Origin: Bacillus sp. FJAT-26390
Lineage (GTDB): Bacteria > Bacillota > Bacilli > Paenibacillales > Paenibacillaceae
DNA length: 64,000 nucleotides
Direction of reading: 5' to 3'
Assembly (NCBI RefSeq): GCF_001682865.1
Contig: NZ_MAQX01000011.1
Location: forward strand, 1,074,241-1,138,240
A program made the translations under genes and the position numbers. Of the stretch, positions 19,235 to 28,127 are shown in pieces (positions within the stretch are counted from its first letter, which is position 1; each line of letters begins with the position of its first letter). The notes beneath the pieces were generated by a model. The model saw nothing but the letters and a program-made list of their open reading frames with translations. It did not search any database and was not told where the DNA came from.

Positions 19235-20092
19235 TTATAGTTCGTTCCATACGCGCTTTACGAATTCAAAGCCAAGTCTCGTTCCGAGGCGGCAATCTTC
19301 CAGCCCTTCGAACTCGATGGAAATATAATCATCATAACCGCTTTCCTTCACGACGCGAAGCACTTGCGGCATCGCGATGTCGCCATGTCCGACGATTGCG
19401 CCGCGAAGCCAGTTGCCGCTCGCGGATTTAAACCAGCCCTCGCCAGGATTTTCAGTCGATGGGCGGTAATAGAAATCTTTTACATGAACCATCGAAGCTA
19501 GGCCGATATTGTTGGCAACCGCAGCAGCAGGATTCTCGTCTACGCATAGGAAGTTGCCTACATCAAGCGTCGTCTTGAAGTTCGGACGGTCAACCACATC
19601 AACTAGCGCCTGCACGCGGTCGCTATGCTGAATATAGTAGCCGTGATTTTCTACGCTTGTCGTAATGCCGTGCGGCGCTGCATAGTCTGCAATGATTTGG
19701 CAAGCCTTCGCCAGCTTTGGCAGCTCTAGCAAAAAGTTGGAAATCGATAAATCCTTCGAGGATGCAACGTCATGGCGCATCTTCTTCACGCCAAGCGCTG
19801 CCGCGATATCCACCTCTTGCTTCAAGCGGGCGATCTCCTGCTCGAACTGCTCATCGTTCAGGCCGGAGAAGTTTGCGCCTACCGCATAATTGGACAGCTC
19901 GATTCCGCTTTCCTGCGCTTGCTTCTTGATAGCTTCAATAAGCTCCGGGTTTTCGGTCAGGTTAAAGCCGAGCGGTACGATTTCCGCATGTTCTGCACCG
20001 ATGGATGCCATAAAGATGATAACATCCTGTATCGTCATTTCGCCTGTTCTTAGCGCTTGATATAAGCTGTATGTGCTAATCCCTAGTTTCAT
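19235..20092 (-). CDS. sugar phosphate isomerase/epimerase (TIM barrel), second paralogue
   Basis: Second AP-endonuclease-2 family barrel of 285 residues. Motifs: MKLGISTYSLYQAL, AEIVPLGFN, VKKMRHDVASS, TSVENHGYY with the metal-ligand Glu, TTLDVGNFL, MVHVKDFYY and DDYISIEFEG. It differs clearly from the downstream barrel, so the two probably act on successive intermediates. Its ATG overlaps the stop of the oxidoreductase gene by four bases (ATGA), showing translational coupling. Confidence 0.87.
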   Translation of the reverse strand: MKLGISTYSLYQALRTGEMTIQDVIIFMASIGAEHAEIVPLGFNLTENPELIEAIKKQAQESGIELSNYAVGANFSGLNDEQFEQEIARLKQEVDIAAALGVKKMRHDVASSKDLSISNFLLELPKLAKACQIIADYAAPHGITTSVENHGYYIQHSDRVQALVDVVDRPNFKTTLDVGNFLCVDENPAAAVANNIGLASMVHVKDFYYRPSTENPGEGWFKSASGNWLRGAIVGHGDIAMPQVLRVVKESGYDDYISIEFEGLEDCRLGTRLGFEFVKRVWNEL

Positions 20093-21147
20093 AGACGCAC
20101 TTCCGCTCCTTTTGCTGCCGATTCATAAATACCGACCAAAATTTTCATAATTTCCACGCCGTCTTCAACTGGGCTGATCGGCTGGCTACCGCTTGATACG
20201 CAATCGATAAAGTGATTGATTTCATTTTGGAACGCGCCGACAAAATCAAAGCCTTTGTTGTCTGTTTGCGGATAGATGTTCAAAATCGTATCGTTTTGCT
20301 CTGTAACGATAACCGTCTCCGGATCGATCTCAAAGCCGCCTTTTTCCCCGTAGAGCTTCACTGCCGTTTCATTCGATTTCGCGTGAAGTGTGAAGCTGAC
20401 ATCGACAAGCAGCGAAGCGCCGTTCTCAAAACGAATCAACGCGTTTGCCATATCTTCAACTGTATTTTTAGCTGCATCGTAATCAGCAGCCTGATAAAAG
20501 CTTAAATTTTTCACGTTTGAGCGATTGCCCAGCTTGTGGTAAGTGTTCGCGCTAACGGAAACCGGCTTAGGGCGTCCCATCATGTACCAGCAAAGATCAA
20601 TTACGTGAACGCCGATATCGATCAGCGGCCCGCCGCCGGAGCGCTCGATGTCGGAGAACCATCCGCCCGGGTTGCCAAGACGTCTAAGCGTTGATGCTTT
20701 AGCAAAATAAATTTCGCCGAATTCGCCTCTGTCCGCCATTGCGCGCAGCAGCTGCGCATTCGTATCATAGCGGCGAACGAAGCCCACTTGCAGCAGCTTG
20801 CCTGATTTGTTTACGGCTTCCTGCACAAGAAGCGCATCCTCAACGGTGCGGCAAAGCGGCTTCTCGACAAGCACATGCTTGCCCGCATTAAGCGCAGCGA
20901 TGCTGATCTCGGCATGCGTATTGTTCCATGTACAGATGCTTACTGCTTCAATAACGGGATCGGCGAGCAGCTCGCGATAATCCGTATATATTTTCTCGGC
21001 GCCGTATTTCTCCGCCGCAGCCTGTGCGCGTTCCTCGTTCAAATCGCAAACCGCATAAATGTTTGCATTTGGATTGTTCTTATATGAATCTAAATGAGAT
21101 GATGAGATAGAGCCGTTCCCAATAACTGCGATTTGTACCGGTTTCAT
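20089..21147 (-). CDS. Gfo/Idh/MocA family oxidoreductase
   Basis: NAD(P)-dependent sugar or inositol dehydrogenase-like enzyme of 352 residues. The Rossmann start IAVIGNGSISSSHLDSY binds the dinucleotide, AVCDLNEERA gives the cofactor-selecting acid, and EKPLCRTVEDAL carries the conserved Lys-Pro. The C-terminal alpha/beta domain includes GGPLIDIGVHVIDLCWYMMG with the catalytic-site Asp and His. ATG 21147 follows AAAGGAGAGATTAGCA. First gene of the unit, divergent from an AraC regulator that probably controls it. Confidence 0.92.
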   Translation of the reverse strand: MKPVQIAVIGNGSISSSHLDSYKNNPNANIYAVCDLNEERAQAAAEKYGAEKIYTDYRELLADPVIEAVSICTWNNTHAEISIAALNAGKHVLVEKPLCRTVEDALLVQEAVNKSGKLLQVGFVRRYDTNAQLLRAMADRGEFGEIYFAKASTLRRLGNPGGWFSDIERSGGGPLIDIGVHVIDLCWYMMGRPKPVSVSANTYHKLGNRSNVKNLSFYQAADYDAAKNTVEDMANALIRFENGASLLVDVSFTLHAKSNETAVKLYGEKGGFEIDPETVIVTEQNDTILNIYPQTDNKGFDFVGAFQNEINHFIDCVSSGSQPISPVEDGVEIMKILVGIYESAAKGAEVRL

Positions 21148-21284
21148 TGCTAATCTCTCCTTTGTCCTAGTAAAGTTTTGCACGTCTACACTTTCGTATT
21201 ATAATGGTTTCAACGCTTAACGCCATGCAAAGCTGTGCGGTTTGTTTGTACAATCGTGCTATCCTGATTAGGAGGTGAATGAAG

Positions 21285-22151
21285 GTGGAAAAATTCGAGA
21301 CGCTGCGCGAGCCCATGGACATGCCGGACCCTCATTTTCCAATCAAACTGCACCGCAACGCCTTCGATGAACAGGGAGTCGTCATTTTCCCCCATCACTT
21401 TCATGAGCATCTTGAATTTCTATACATCGTCACCGGCGAAGCCTCGATCGAATGTGGATCTACGACCATTACCGCCTCCGCTGGCGATCTTATTGTCGTG
21501 AACAGCAACGAATTGCATTATGGCATCAGCCTCTCATCCAATTTGTACTACTATGCGCTCATTGCAGATATATCGCTGCTGCATAGCCAGTCGGTAGACG
21601 CAGCCGAAACCAAGTTCATAACGCCGATCTCGCAAAACCGGCTGCTGCTGCAAAATCATGTCACAGACAACAGCAAAGTATCCTCCTGCATGCATGCGAT
21701 CATCAACGAGCTGGAGCAGCGCGAATTCGGCTATGAGCTGGCGATTAAATCGGAGCTGTACCGCCTGCTGACGCTGCTGCTTCGCGGCCATGTTGCTACC
21801 GTACTCACCCAAGACGAGTATGCGGAACGGATGAAAAACATCGAGCGCTTCGCACCCGTCTTCCAACATATCGAGAAACGTTTTAAGGACGAGCTGTCCG
21901 TCGACTTGCTCGCGAATATGGCCAGCCTCAGCCGCTTCCATTTCAGCCGATTGTTCAAGGAGCTTAGCGGCCATACCGTGACCGAATACATCACGATGAC
22001 CCGCCTCGGCAAAGCCGATTATTTGCTTCGCCACAGCTCGCTGACGGTGTCCGAGGTCGCTGCCGCTACCGGCTTTAACGACATCTACTATTTCAGCCGG
22101 ACATTCAAGAAACACAAAAAAGTTTCCCCTTCGTCGCTAAGGGGAAACTAA
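21285..22151 (+). CDS. AraC family transcriptional regulator
   Basis: Regulator of about 288 residues with an N-terminal cupin (FPHHFHEHLEFLYIVTGEASIEC, then GDLIVVNSNELHYGI) and a C-terminal AraC DNA-binding domain (LSVDLLANMASLSRFHFSRLFKELSG, then LTVSEVAAATGFNDIYYFSRTFKKHKKVSPS). GTG 21285 is chosen because it stands nine bases after GGAGG; the in-frame ATG at 21279 is only three bases away from it and is the alternative. It is divergent from the oxidoreductase/isomerase unit. Confidence 0.88.
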   Translation: MEKFETLREPMDMPDPHFPIKLHRNAFDEQGVVIFPHHFHEHLEFLYIVTGEASIECGSTTITASAGDLIVVNSNELHYGISLSSNLYYYALIADISLLHSQSVDAAETKFITPISQNRLLLQNHVTDNSKVSSCMHAIINELEQREFGYELAIKSELYRLLTLLLRGHVATVLTQDEYAERMKNIERFAPVFQHIEKRFKDELSVDLLANMASLSRFHFSRLFKELSGHTVTEYITMTRLGKADYLLRHSSLTVSEVAAATGFNDIYYFSRTFKKHKKVSPSSLRGN

Positions 22152-22289
22152 TGGCTGCTGCCTAGTGCGTCTTATTTGCCAACTCCGTAAATATGCACTT
22201 CATCGCCGTGTTCATTATTACGATTTCTTAGCAGCCTGGTCCGGAATGGACGGCTGCTCGCTCGTCCGCTCGTTTGGCGGGGAATGCGC

Positions 22290-22372
22290 AGAATAAGGCT
22301 AATTTCTATCCTTATTTCTGGAATTCCAGCTTGTTTAAGTGAAATAGAGCTAGTTTCTAGCTCTATTTCACT
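22290..22372. repeat. tandem intergenic palindromes
   Basis: A perfect 16-bp stem, AGTGAAATAGAGCTAG (22338-22353) and its complement (22357-22372), closes on a TTT loop. Just before it AGAATAAGG and CCTTATTTCT form a second weaker hairpin. They lie between the convergent AraC and RNase H genes and may terminate both, but there is no long T-run. Confidence 0.7.
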
Positions 22373-22443
22373 GCAAAAGCGCCTCATCGGCTCTTCTTGC
22401 ATGGCAAGTCGTAGATGCTGCCATCCAACCTGGTTTACTGACC

Positions 22444-23097
22444 TTATTTCCGTCCGAAATCGGCTTTAATTTCTCCCCATTCCTCGGTATTCCATTTCAA
22501 TACCTTATTGGAATAAGAATGGGTTTGCAGCCACTTTACCGCCTCATCCGTCAGCTCCCAGATTTTTGCGGTGGAAGCATCCCGTTTTAAAGTCGAGGCT
22601 ACCTTCTTATTGCGAAGCCAGCTGAGCGCCGTCCGCGAATCGCTATATACGGTTCTTTCGCTGCCCTTCTCCTTCAAGTACGAAAGCGCGTGGACGATCG
22701 CAATAAACTCACCCAAGTTATTCGTTCCGTTAGCGATTGGACCGACGTAGAACAAGATTTCACCGGTCTGCGTATCCACGCCTTTGTATTCAACAGGGCC
22801 GGGATTGCCTCTGGTACCAACGTCGACGGAAATACTGTCATAATCGATAGAGGTTTCATCGCCAAACAGCACCGGCTGCTTGACGCTTGTACTCGTCTTG
22901 GCGGACGCCGAGCCGCCTCCTTGCCCCCAATGCTTCTGCCAGCCGTCCTTAAAGGCTGCGTCGGCGAGCGGCTTGCTCTCGAAGGATTTATACTTCGCGT
23001 CCTTCACGCCGCTAACCTGCGCTTGGCATTCCGGCCATGCGGCGAATACTCCCGTTTTTTTGCCTACCCAGACGACATAATATTTGCCTTTAGCCAT
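22444..23097 (-). CDS. ribonuclease H family protein with viroplasmin domain
   Basis: RNase HI-like enzyme of 217 residues cutting RNA in RNA-DNA hybrids. The N-terminal 50 residues form a Cauli_VI/viroplasmin hybrid-binding module (KYYVVWVGKKTGVFAAWPECQAQV, then KSFESKPLADAAF). The catalytic domain keeps the acidic set: DVGTRGNPGPVEYKG, NLGEFIAIVHAL, VYSDSRTALSWL and a final acidic motif in EEWGEIKADFGRK. ATG 23097 starts MAKGKYYV. Monocistronic between convergent palindromes and the MTHFR-like gene. Confidence 0.9.
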   Translation of the reverse strand: MAKGKYYVVWVGKKTGVFAAWPECQAQVSGVKDAKYKSFESKPLADAAFKDGWQKHWGQGGGSASAKTSTSVKQPVLFGDETSIDYDSISVDVGTRGNPGPVEYKGVDTQTGEILFYVGPIANGTNNLGEFIAIVHALSYLKEKGSERTVYSDSRTALSWLRNKKVASTLKRDASTAKIWELTDEAVKWLQTHSYSNKVLKWNTEEWGEIKADFGRK

Positions 23098-23170
23098 TCT
23101 TTCAAATTACCACCTTTGTTATCGATCAAATAAGTTCGTTACTTGATGCATTTCCGCTTCATCGCATAAT

Positions 23171-23956
23171 CTATTTTAGGCTATTCGTCAGCGCTTTACC
23201 AAATACGCCGTCAAAATAAGCACGCAAATCCACTTTAATCGGCATAAAATAAATATGGCTGTTCATTTGCTTCGTATAGGCTAAAGCTTTTTTCGAAAAC
23301 TCCACGTTCCATTCCAGCGTAGGCTCAAAATCCTTAGGAAAAACGACATGGTTTCTAGTTTCCCAATACCGCTTGGAGGACTCCGCTACGACGGGAGAAA
23401 CGCCCCAGAAAATGTCCGAGCCCGCAAGCATTTCGGAATACAGCTCCATAAAACGAAGGTCGAAGAAGGGCTGGGTGAAGAAGCCGTCGACTCCAGCGTT
23501 TAGCTTTTGCTGCACATATTCATATTCTTTGCGGATGCTGTTCCGATAAGGATCAATTGCGGAATAGATTTTCAGATGGGGATGCTCCCGCTTCAGCTTC
23601 GCAATCAAATCGATGCAGGTGGTCGGATAAACCGGCTGGCTGCTATTTTTAGGCGCGTCTCCCGTAACGATAAGCACCTCTGATAGTTGATGTGCATCTA
23701 AATATTCGATTAATGAAAAAGGTTCCCTTGCGTCAAAATCCATCGATCGTATATGGGGGATACAATCCTCATAGTAGCTCTTGGACAAGCTTGAGGCTTC
23801 CCAGCTTCTAAGCTCAAACCTCGTCAGATCGGGAATATTGATCGTATTGATGGACGGAAATTCGGCCTTCACGCATTGAAGCTCGGCTCTTAGTCCTTCG
23901 GAATCTCTCGGAACAAGCTCTAACGAAATTCTCACCGCATAGTCTCCTTGCTTCAT
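23171..23956 (-). CDS. methylenetetrahydrofolate reductase-like protein
   Basis: TIM-barrel FAD/folate protein of about 261 residues. Seen: RISLELVPRDSEG at the first strand, TINIPDLTRFELRSW, EVLIVTGDAPKN (the MetF GD motif) and GVDGFFTQPFFDLRFM, all expected in MTHFR. It lacks the long C-terminal region of eukaryotic enzymes and has no methionine-biosynthesis neighbours. The open frame extends to ATG 24013, but that added N-terminus (Tyr/Phe-rich) is unlike the family and has no ribosome site. ATG 23956 also lacks a clear site, so the start is uncertain. Confidence 0.75.
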   Translation of the reverse strand: MKQGDYAVRISLELVPRDSEGLRAELQCVKAEFPSINTINIPDLTRFELRSWEASSLSKSYYEDCIPHIRSMDFDAREPFSLIEYLDAHQLSEVLIVTGDAPKNSSQPVYPTTCIDLIAKLKREHPHLKIYSAIDPYRNSIRKEYEYVQQKLNAGVDGFFTQPFFDLRFMELYSEMLAGSDIFWGVSPVVAESSKRYWETRNHVVFPKDFEPTLEWNVEFSKKALAYTKQMNSHIYFMPIKVDLRAYFDGVFGKALTNSLK

Positions 23957-24083
23957 ATAATAGGAACAAAACCGATACCTATCGCCATTATAAAGAAATG
24001 TATAATAATACATATTATCGAATTTAAATTCAAATTTCCAATAAGATTAATGATCACACTCTATCATTATTGCTTATAAAGCA

Positions 24084-24119
24084 CAAAAAAAGCCGGAATG
24101 CCCCAAACAGGTCCCGGCT
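24084..24119 (-). terminator. Rho-independent terminator of the ger operon
   Basis: AGCCGG/CCGGCT arms (24091-24096, 24114-24119) with seven T residues on the minus strand. The stem overlaps the gerAC stop codon. Confidence 0.75.
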
Positions 24120-25257
24120 AAGCAGTGAAATTCGTATGATCGATTCTGGTGTGCACTTCTAGTTCAAACTTAGCTTTGGGATAGATTTCCTGCCAATCAT
24201 CCTTCATCTTACGCCAATATTTCGGATTTTTCCGATGTATTCTTTCGCCTATCCCAAGCAGATCGACCTTATTCTTCTGGGAAAACTGGAGAAACTTTTT
24301 GATGTCATTCGCGATATTTTCATTGAGCGCTTTCTCCCAGCGCGCTACCGCTGCTGGATCGATCTTCGTATCCCGGCATTGCACGCTCGTTAAATTTAAA
24401 TCTGCATAAATTTCAATTCTTATATTCGGCTTGAGCTGCTGATCCACATTCGTATGGACCACAGCCCGGTTGCTAATATTTTCGAAGGAAAGCATCTGCT
24501 TCGGTCCACAGGCTACTGCTTCGGATGAACCGGTCATCTTGCCCGCGGCGCGTAGGTAGCCTTTTGTTTCCTGCGAACGCATGAACCCGATGAGGCGGCT
24601 ACCCCTAAAAGCAAATAGCCCCTTCGTTTGAAGCAGTTGAAGCTTATTGTCGACTTGATCCCTTACGACCTCTATCGATGGGATGCTGATGTCCTTGTAT
24701 TTGTTGATTAATTCTTTATACACGTCAATTAAAGTCGTTTGCTCCGTCAATGCCGTCGTCAGCCCCCCCTCGGATAACCCCCGTAAAGCTTGGGAGGAAA
24801 TGGATACGTTTGGCATCGATACCTTTAATGCTTGATACGCTTTGCCTTCTTTGGCATACACCAATGTGGAGTTCCGAAATTGCCTTAATCGCCGAATGTC
24901 CTCTAGCTGCGTATCGAGTCCGCGCCTGGCTAGGTCCGCACTGAATATAATTGCGGTCGTATGCCCCCAAAGCAGCGTTCGATCTGATTTCGCTCTCATG
25001 AGACGCGCCGCCTCGAACAAGCTTCTGCCCTCTGAGGTTAGGAAAAACGTCCTCTCCTGCATCCCTTTTGGCTGCTGTCCGCCAGTCGTCAGCTTCGCGA
25101 TTTCAGCGGTTACTTTAACGCCGCCATTTTCTCCCTCGTCAATGGCAACCGAGTGCACAATGTGGAGCTCATTGAGCTCCATGCTTCCTTTGCAGCCCGT
25201 AATCATGAAACAAACCGCGATCATTGCAGCAGCCAACCCTTTTCTTATACGCATCAT
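24118..25257 (-). CDS. Ger(x)C family spore germination lipoprotein
   Basis: C subunit of a gerA-type nutrient germinant receptor, lipid-anchored on the inner spore membrane. It has 379 residues with a lipoprotein signal ending at the lipobox ITGC (Cys about residue 22), then the conserved start LNELHIVHSVAIDEG and the long mixed alpha/beta GerAC fold ending DDWQEIYPKAKFELEVHTRID. ATG 25257 overlaps the gerAA stop by four bases. Last gene of the gerAB-gerAA-gerAC unit. Confidence 0.93.
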   Translation of the reverse strand: MMRIRKGLAAAMIAVCFMITGCKGSMELNELHIVHSVAIDEGENGGVKVTAEIAKLTTGGQQPKGMQERTFFLTSEGRSLFEAARLMRAKSDRTLLWGHTTAIIFSADLARRGLDTQLEDIRRLRQFRNSTLVYAKEGKAYQALKVSMPNVSISSQALRGLSEGGLTTALTEQTTLIDVYKELINKYKDISIPSIEVVRDQVDNKLQLLQTKGLFAFRGSRLIGFMRSQETKGYLRAAGKMTGSSEAVACGPKQMLSFENISNRAVVHTNVDQQLKPNIRIEIYADLNLTSVQCRDTKIDPAAVARWEKALNENIANDIKKFLQFSQKNKVDLLGIGERIHRKNPKYWRKMKDDWQEIYPKAKFELEVHTRIDHTNFTA

Positions 25258-26705
25258 GACTTCCCCGAGAATCGCCTTTTATGGATGGACCGGAACAAGC
25301 TGGGCCGCTTGCTGTCACTTGGGATCGGACGGCGCAAAACAACATCCGTTAATTCATCAAAGTGCATGGGGGCTGCTGGTCCAAGGTAAGGAACGCCAAA
25401 GGAACGTAGAGAGGCGAGATACGTCATAAGCATAATGATGCCGACCATAACGCCGACATAACCAAGCAGCGAGGCTAGCAACGTCATGCCGAACTGAAGC
25501 ATCCGAATGACATAGTTAATCGCGGTAGGAGGCAGCGTAAACGTACAGATTCCCGTTAAAGCCGCGACGATTACCATGATTGGCGATACGATCCCGGCCG
25601 CTACGGCTGCTTGTCCCAATATGAGCGCGCCCACAATGCTGACGGCTTGTCCGACCTGCTTCGGCATTCGAATGCCCGCTTCGCGCATAATTTCGAAAGC
25701 GACCATCATCATGAAGCTTTCCACTACTGCCGGGAAGGGAACCGGCTCCTTCGCAGAAGCGATGCTTTGAAGCAAGGTGGTCGGAACCAGCTCATGGTGG
25801 AACGTAACCGTTGCCACATAAAAAGCCGGAAGAAGCATCCCTATCAGCCCGCTGAAGAGCCGGATTAAGCGCATGACCGAGCCGATATAGTAGTTCCACG
25901 CGTAATCCTCGCTGACTTGAAACGCCTGCATAAAGACGAATGGCAGCAGGAGCACAAAGGGTGTCCCTTGCACAAGGACCGCTATCCTTCCGTCAAGCAG
26001 CGCTCCAATGACCCGGTCGGGCCTCTCCGTCGATTCAATTAACGGAAACAATGTACCGCGGTTATCGGTAATCCATTCCTCCAAATAGTTGCCTTCAAGT
26101 ATCACGTCCGCCGGTATTTCACCGATTCTTTGATGGACCTCTTTCAGGAGGGCCGGATTCGTAATTCCGCCGACTGACAATATAATGATATTCGTCTTGC
26201 TTAAATAGCCTACCTTGCGATATTCAGTCTTTAATTTAGGCGAAGCAAAATGATAGCGAACCAAGGCAAGATTGTTGGATAACGATTCTGTAAAACCGCT
26301 TCTTGGGCCTTTCACGACAGCTTCGGTAACCGGTTCGTCTACGCTGCGCAGCTGTACGCCCAGCGTATCGATCGCGACTGCGCGTCCATCTGAGCCCGTG
26401 CCAATAAACAGCACAGACATGCCTGACACAAGGCAGTCCGCAGCATCCTCGATCGTCGCAATCTTCTCGTCCGCTTGGAAAACAGACAGCATGTTTTTGT
26501 CTTCATTATATTGTTCCAGCATAAGGTCGAGCTTCCTCGTATCCGTCATTCCCGCAAGATAACATACCGTTACCGTTTGATCTGAACCGATTGCGGAATC
26601 AACCATCACGAGATCGTCCGAGAACTGCAAACATTCCTCGAGCAATCGTTTATTATCCGGTACATTGTCCGAGAGCCTGGTTTTGTTGTTCTCCATGGCG
26701 TTCAC
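25254..26705 (-). CDS. GerAA family spore germination protein
   Basis: A subunit of the germinant receptor, 483 residues: a soluble N-terminal half (LSDNVPDNKRLLEECLQFSDDLVM, then GRAVAIDTLGVQLRSVDEPVTEAVVKGPRSGFTESL, the family hallmark) and a C-terminal membrane half with about five helices (GTPFVLLLPFVFMQAFQ, then QAVSIVGALILGQAAVAAGIVSP). Four-base overlaps with both neighbours show a tightly coupled operon. Gene order B-A-C differs from the A-B-C order of B. subtilis gerA. Confidence 0.95.
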   Translation of the reverse strand: MNAMENNKTRLSDNVPDNKRLLEECLQFSDDLVMVDSAIGSDQTVTVCYLAGMTDTRKLDLMLEQYNEDKNMLSVFQADEKIATIEDAADCLVSGMSVLFIGTGSDGRAVAIDTLGVQLRSVDEPVTEAVVKGPRSGFTESLSNNLALVRYHFASPKLKTEYRKVGYLSKTNIIILSVGGITNPALLKEVHQRIGEIPADVILEGNYLEEWITDNRGTLFPLIESTERPDRVIGALLDGRIAVLVQGTPFVLLLPFVFMQAFQVSEDYAWNYYIGSVMRLIRLFSGLIGMLLPAFYVATVTFHHELVPTTLLQSIASAKEPVPFPAVVESFMMMVAFEIMREAGIRMPKQVGQAVSIVGALILGQAAVAAGIVSPIMVIVAALTGICTFTLPPTAINYVIRMLQFGMTLLASLLGYVGVMVGIIMLMTYLASLRSFGVPYLGPAAPMHFDELTDVVLRRPIPSDSKRPSLFRSIHKRRFSGKS

Positions 26706-27796
26706 CTGCTTTTTGTCGTATTCTCTTTAATCCATGCGATGAATAGCAGCACGAGGGGAATGAACAATTGGAACATGACAAAATACCAAGCCTGACTGTC
26801 ATAAAAAGCGGATAGCTCGATAAGACCCCAAACCTTGTACTTAGAGATTATGACAAAACAAATAGCCAGCGGAATAATAAGCATCCGAGGCCGCCGAAGC
26901 CGCAGCAAATCTGAAAGGCCACGTAGCGCGGACCAGAAGTACACCGTTATTTTGATAAAAGAGCTCATCACCCATACGACTACCAATGCCGCATCGAAGC
27001 GTTCAATGTTGCGAAATAGTCTTATATTTTGTATAAGACCTATGCTTGGGTAGGTAAAGGTTGCCGTCGTTTGACCGCCAAACAGCAGCGTACAGGAGAG
27101 CACCGACAGCAAAAGCAGCAAAAAGGTTATGCCAACAGCGCCCATTGCATAGGCTGTCGTGCGCTTTGTCTGGCGCACATGCTGAAAGACCATAGAAATA
27201 AACATCAAGTCGCCAAACCAAGACGTCGCTAGCATAAGCCCCTTCATCGGCTGAATTAGTCCATTTTCGAGTATGGGAAGCAAATATTCTGGGTGATATT
27301 GATTGATCAGCATCAGATAGATCGCCAAAAAAGTGGTCACCGTTACAAAAAATATAATTTCCGATACACGCGCAAACACTTCAAGGCCATGATAAACCGC
27401 ATATGCGCACATAATTGCGCCAGCAGCCAAGTACCAGACCTGCGGGATGACAGGATTTAACGCGATAATAAAAAACTGAGAAAACTCGCGCAATACCCAT
27501 GAAGTTAAGTCCATGAAATAACAGACAAATAAAAATGCAAGAAATCCTCCAAACCAAGGACCAAGTAAATGCGTGCAAATGGTGATCATATTTTTTTTCG
27601 GATATATCTGATGGAGCTTCAATAGTACAAAGAGATTGATAACTCCCATTATTCCTCCCAGGATGACTAAGTACCAGGAGTTTCGTTCGGCATAATGGGC
27701 AAAAGTTGCAGGAGCGTACAGACTTGAGGTTCCGATCGTAGAAATGACGATTAAAGCCATCATTTGAAAATTGCTAATCATGATACGGCGTTCCAT
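26702..27796 (-). CDS. GerAB family endospore germination permease
   Basis: B subunit of the receptor, a ten-helix APC-superfamily transporter homologue of 364 residues believed to hold the germinant-binding pocket. Seen: ISNFQMMALIVISTIGTSSLYAPA at helix 1, GGIMGVINLFVLLKLHQIYP, TSWVLREFSQFFIIALNP and a C-terminal FIKITVYFWSALRGLSDLL. ATG 27796 follows AAGGGAGGTTCGTT. First gene of the operon, with a sigma-G-like promoter just upstream. Confidence 0.94.
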   Translation of the reverse strand: MERRIMISNFQMMALIVISTIGTSSLYAPATFAHYAERNSWYLVILGGIMGVINLFVLLKLHQIYPKKNMITICTHLLGPWFGGFLAFLFVCYFMDLTSWVLREFSQFFIIALNPVIPQVWYLAAGAIMCAYAVYHGLEVFARVSEIIFFVTVTTFLAIYLMLINQYHPEYLLPILENGLIQPMKGLMLATSWFGDLMFISMVFQHVRQTKRTTAYAMGAVGITFLLLLLSVLSCTLLFGGQTTATFTYPSIGLIQNIRLFRNIERFDAALVVVWVMSSFIKITVYFWSALRGLSDLLRLRRPRMLIIPLAICFVIISKYKVWGLIELSAFYDSQAWYFVMFQLFIPLVLLFIAWIKENTTKSR

Positions 27797-27821
27797 AACG
27801 AACCTCCCTTACCGATCCTTT

Positions 27822-27861
27822 CATTATGCGCAGCAATTGGCAATCTATGCATCGCATAATG
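27822..27861. promoter_or_regulatory. candidate divergent sigma-G/F promoters
   Basis: The perfect inverted repeat CATTATGCG (27822-27830) / CGCATAATG (27853-27861) places a -10-like CATAATG facing each way. For the ger operon GCATA lies 17 bp upstream of it (27846-27850 on the complement), matching the sigma-G -35 pattern. The plus-strand -35 (GCAAT) is weaker. Forespore expression would fit both flanking genes. Inference. Confidence 0.5.
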
Positions 27862-27904
27862 GAGTGGCAAGCGAGGGATCCTAATTCAGGAGGGAGGTGC
27901 CTGC

Positions 27905-28114
27905 TTGAAAGCTTATCTATGTACATATGCCATTTCGGGCATTTGGCTGCTTATTGTCTTTTCCTTTTTGTCAGACTACCATTGGTATCAGCTGATAGCA
28001 GCCGGAACATGGGGATTTGTACTGGTGAATGCCGTTACGTTGTTGCCTGTTATTCTATGTTTGTTTATTGCTGATCGGCTCCAGCCTGCCAAGAAGGAGA
28101 GCAAGCCGCAATAA
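27905..28114 (+). CDS. small two-helix membrane protein, germinant-receptor D-subunit-like
   Basis: A 69-residue protein started by TTG 27905 after AGGGAGGTGCCTGC. Two hydrophobic helices are evident, AISGIWLLIVFSFL (about 9-22) and GTWGFVLVNAVTLLPVILCLFIA (about 34-56), followed by a charged tail ending KKESKPQ. In Bacillus species some receptor operons are accompanied by a fourth D gene encoding about 75 residues with two membrane helices that modulates germination. Size, topology and position beside gerAB fit that class, but here the gene is divergent rather than within the operon. Assignment is inference. Confidence 0.65.
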   Translation: MKAYLCTYAISGIWLLIVFSFLSDYHWYQLIAAGTWGFVLVNAVTLLPVILCLFIADRLQPAKKESKPQ

Positions 28115-28127
28115 AGCGAAAGCGCAG

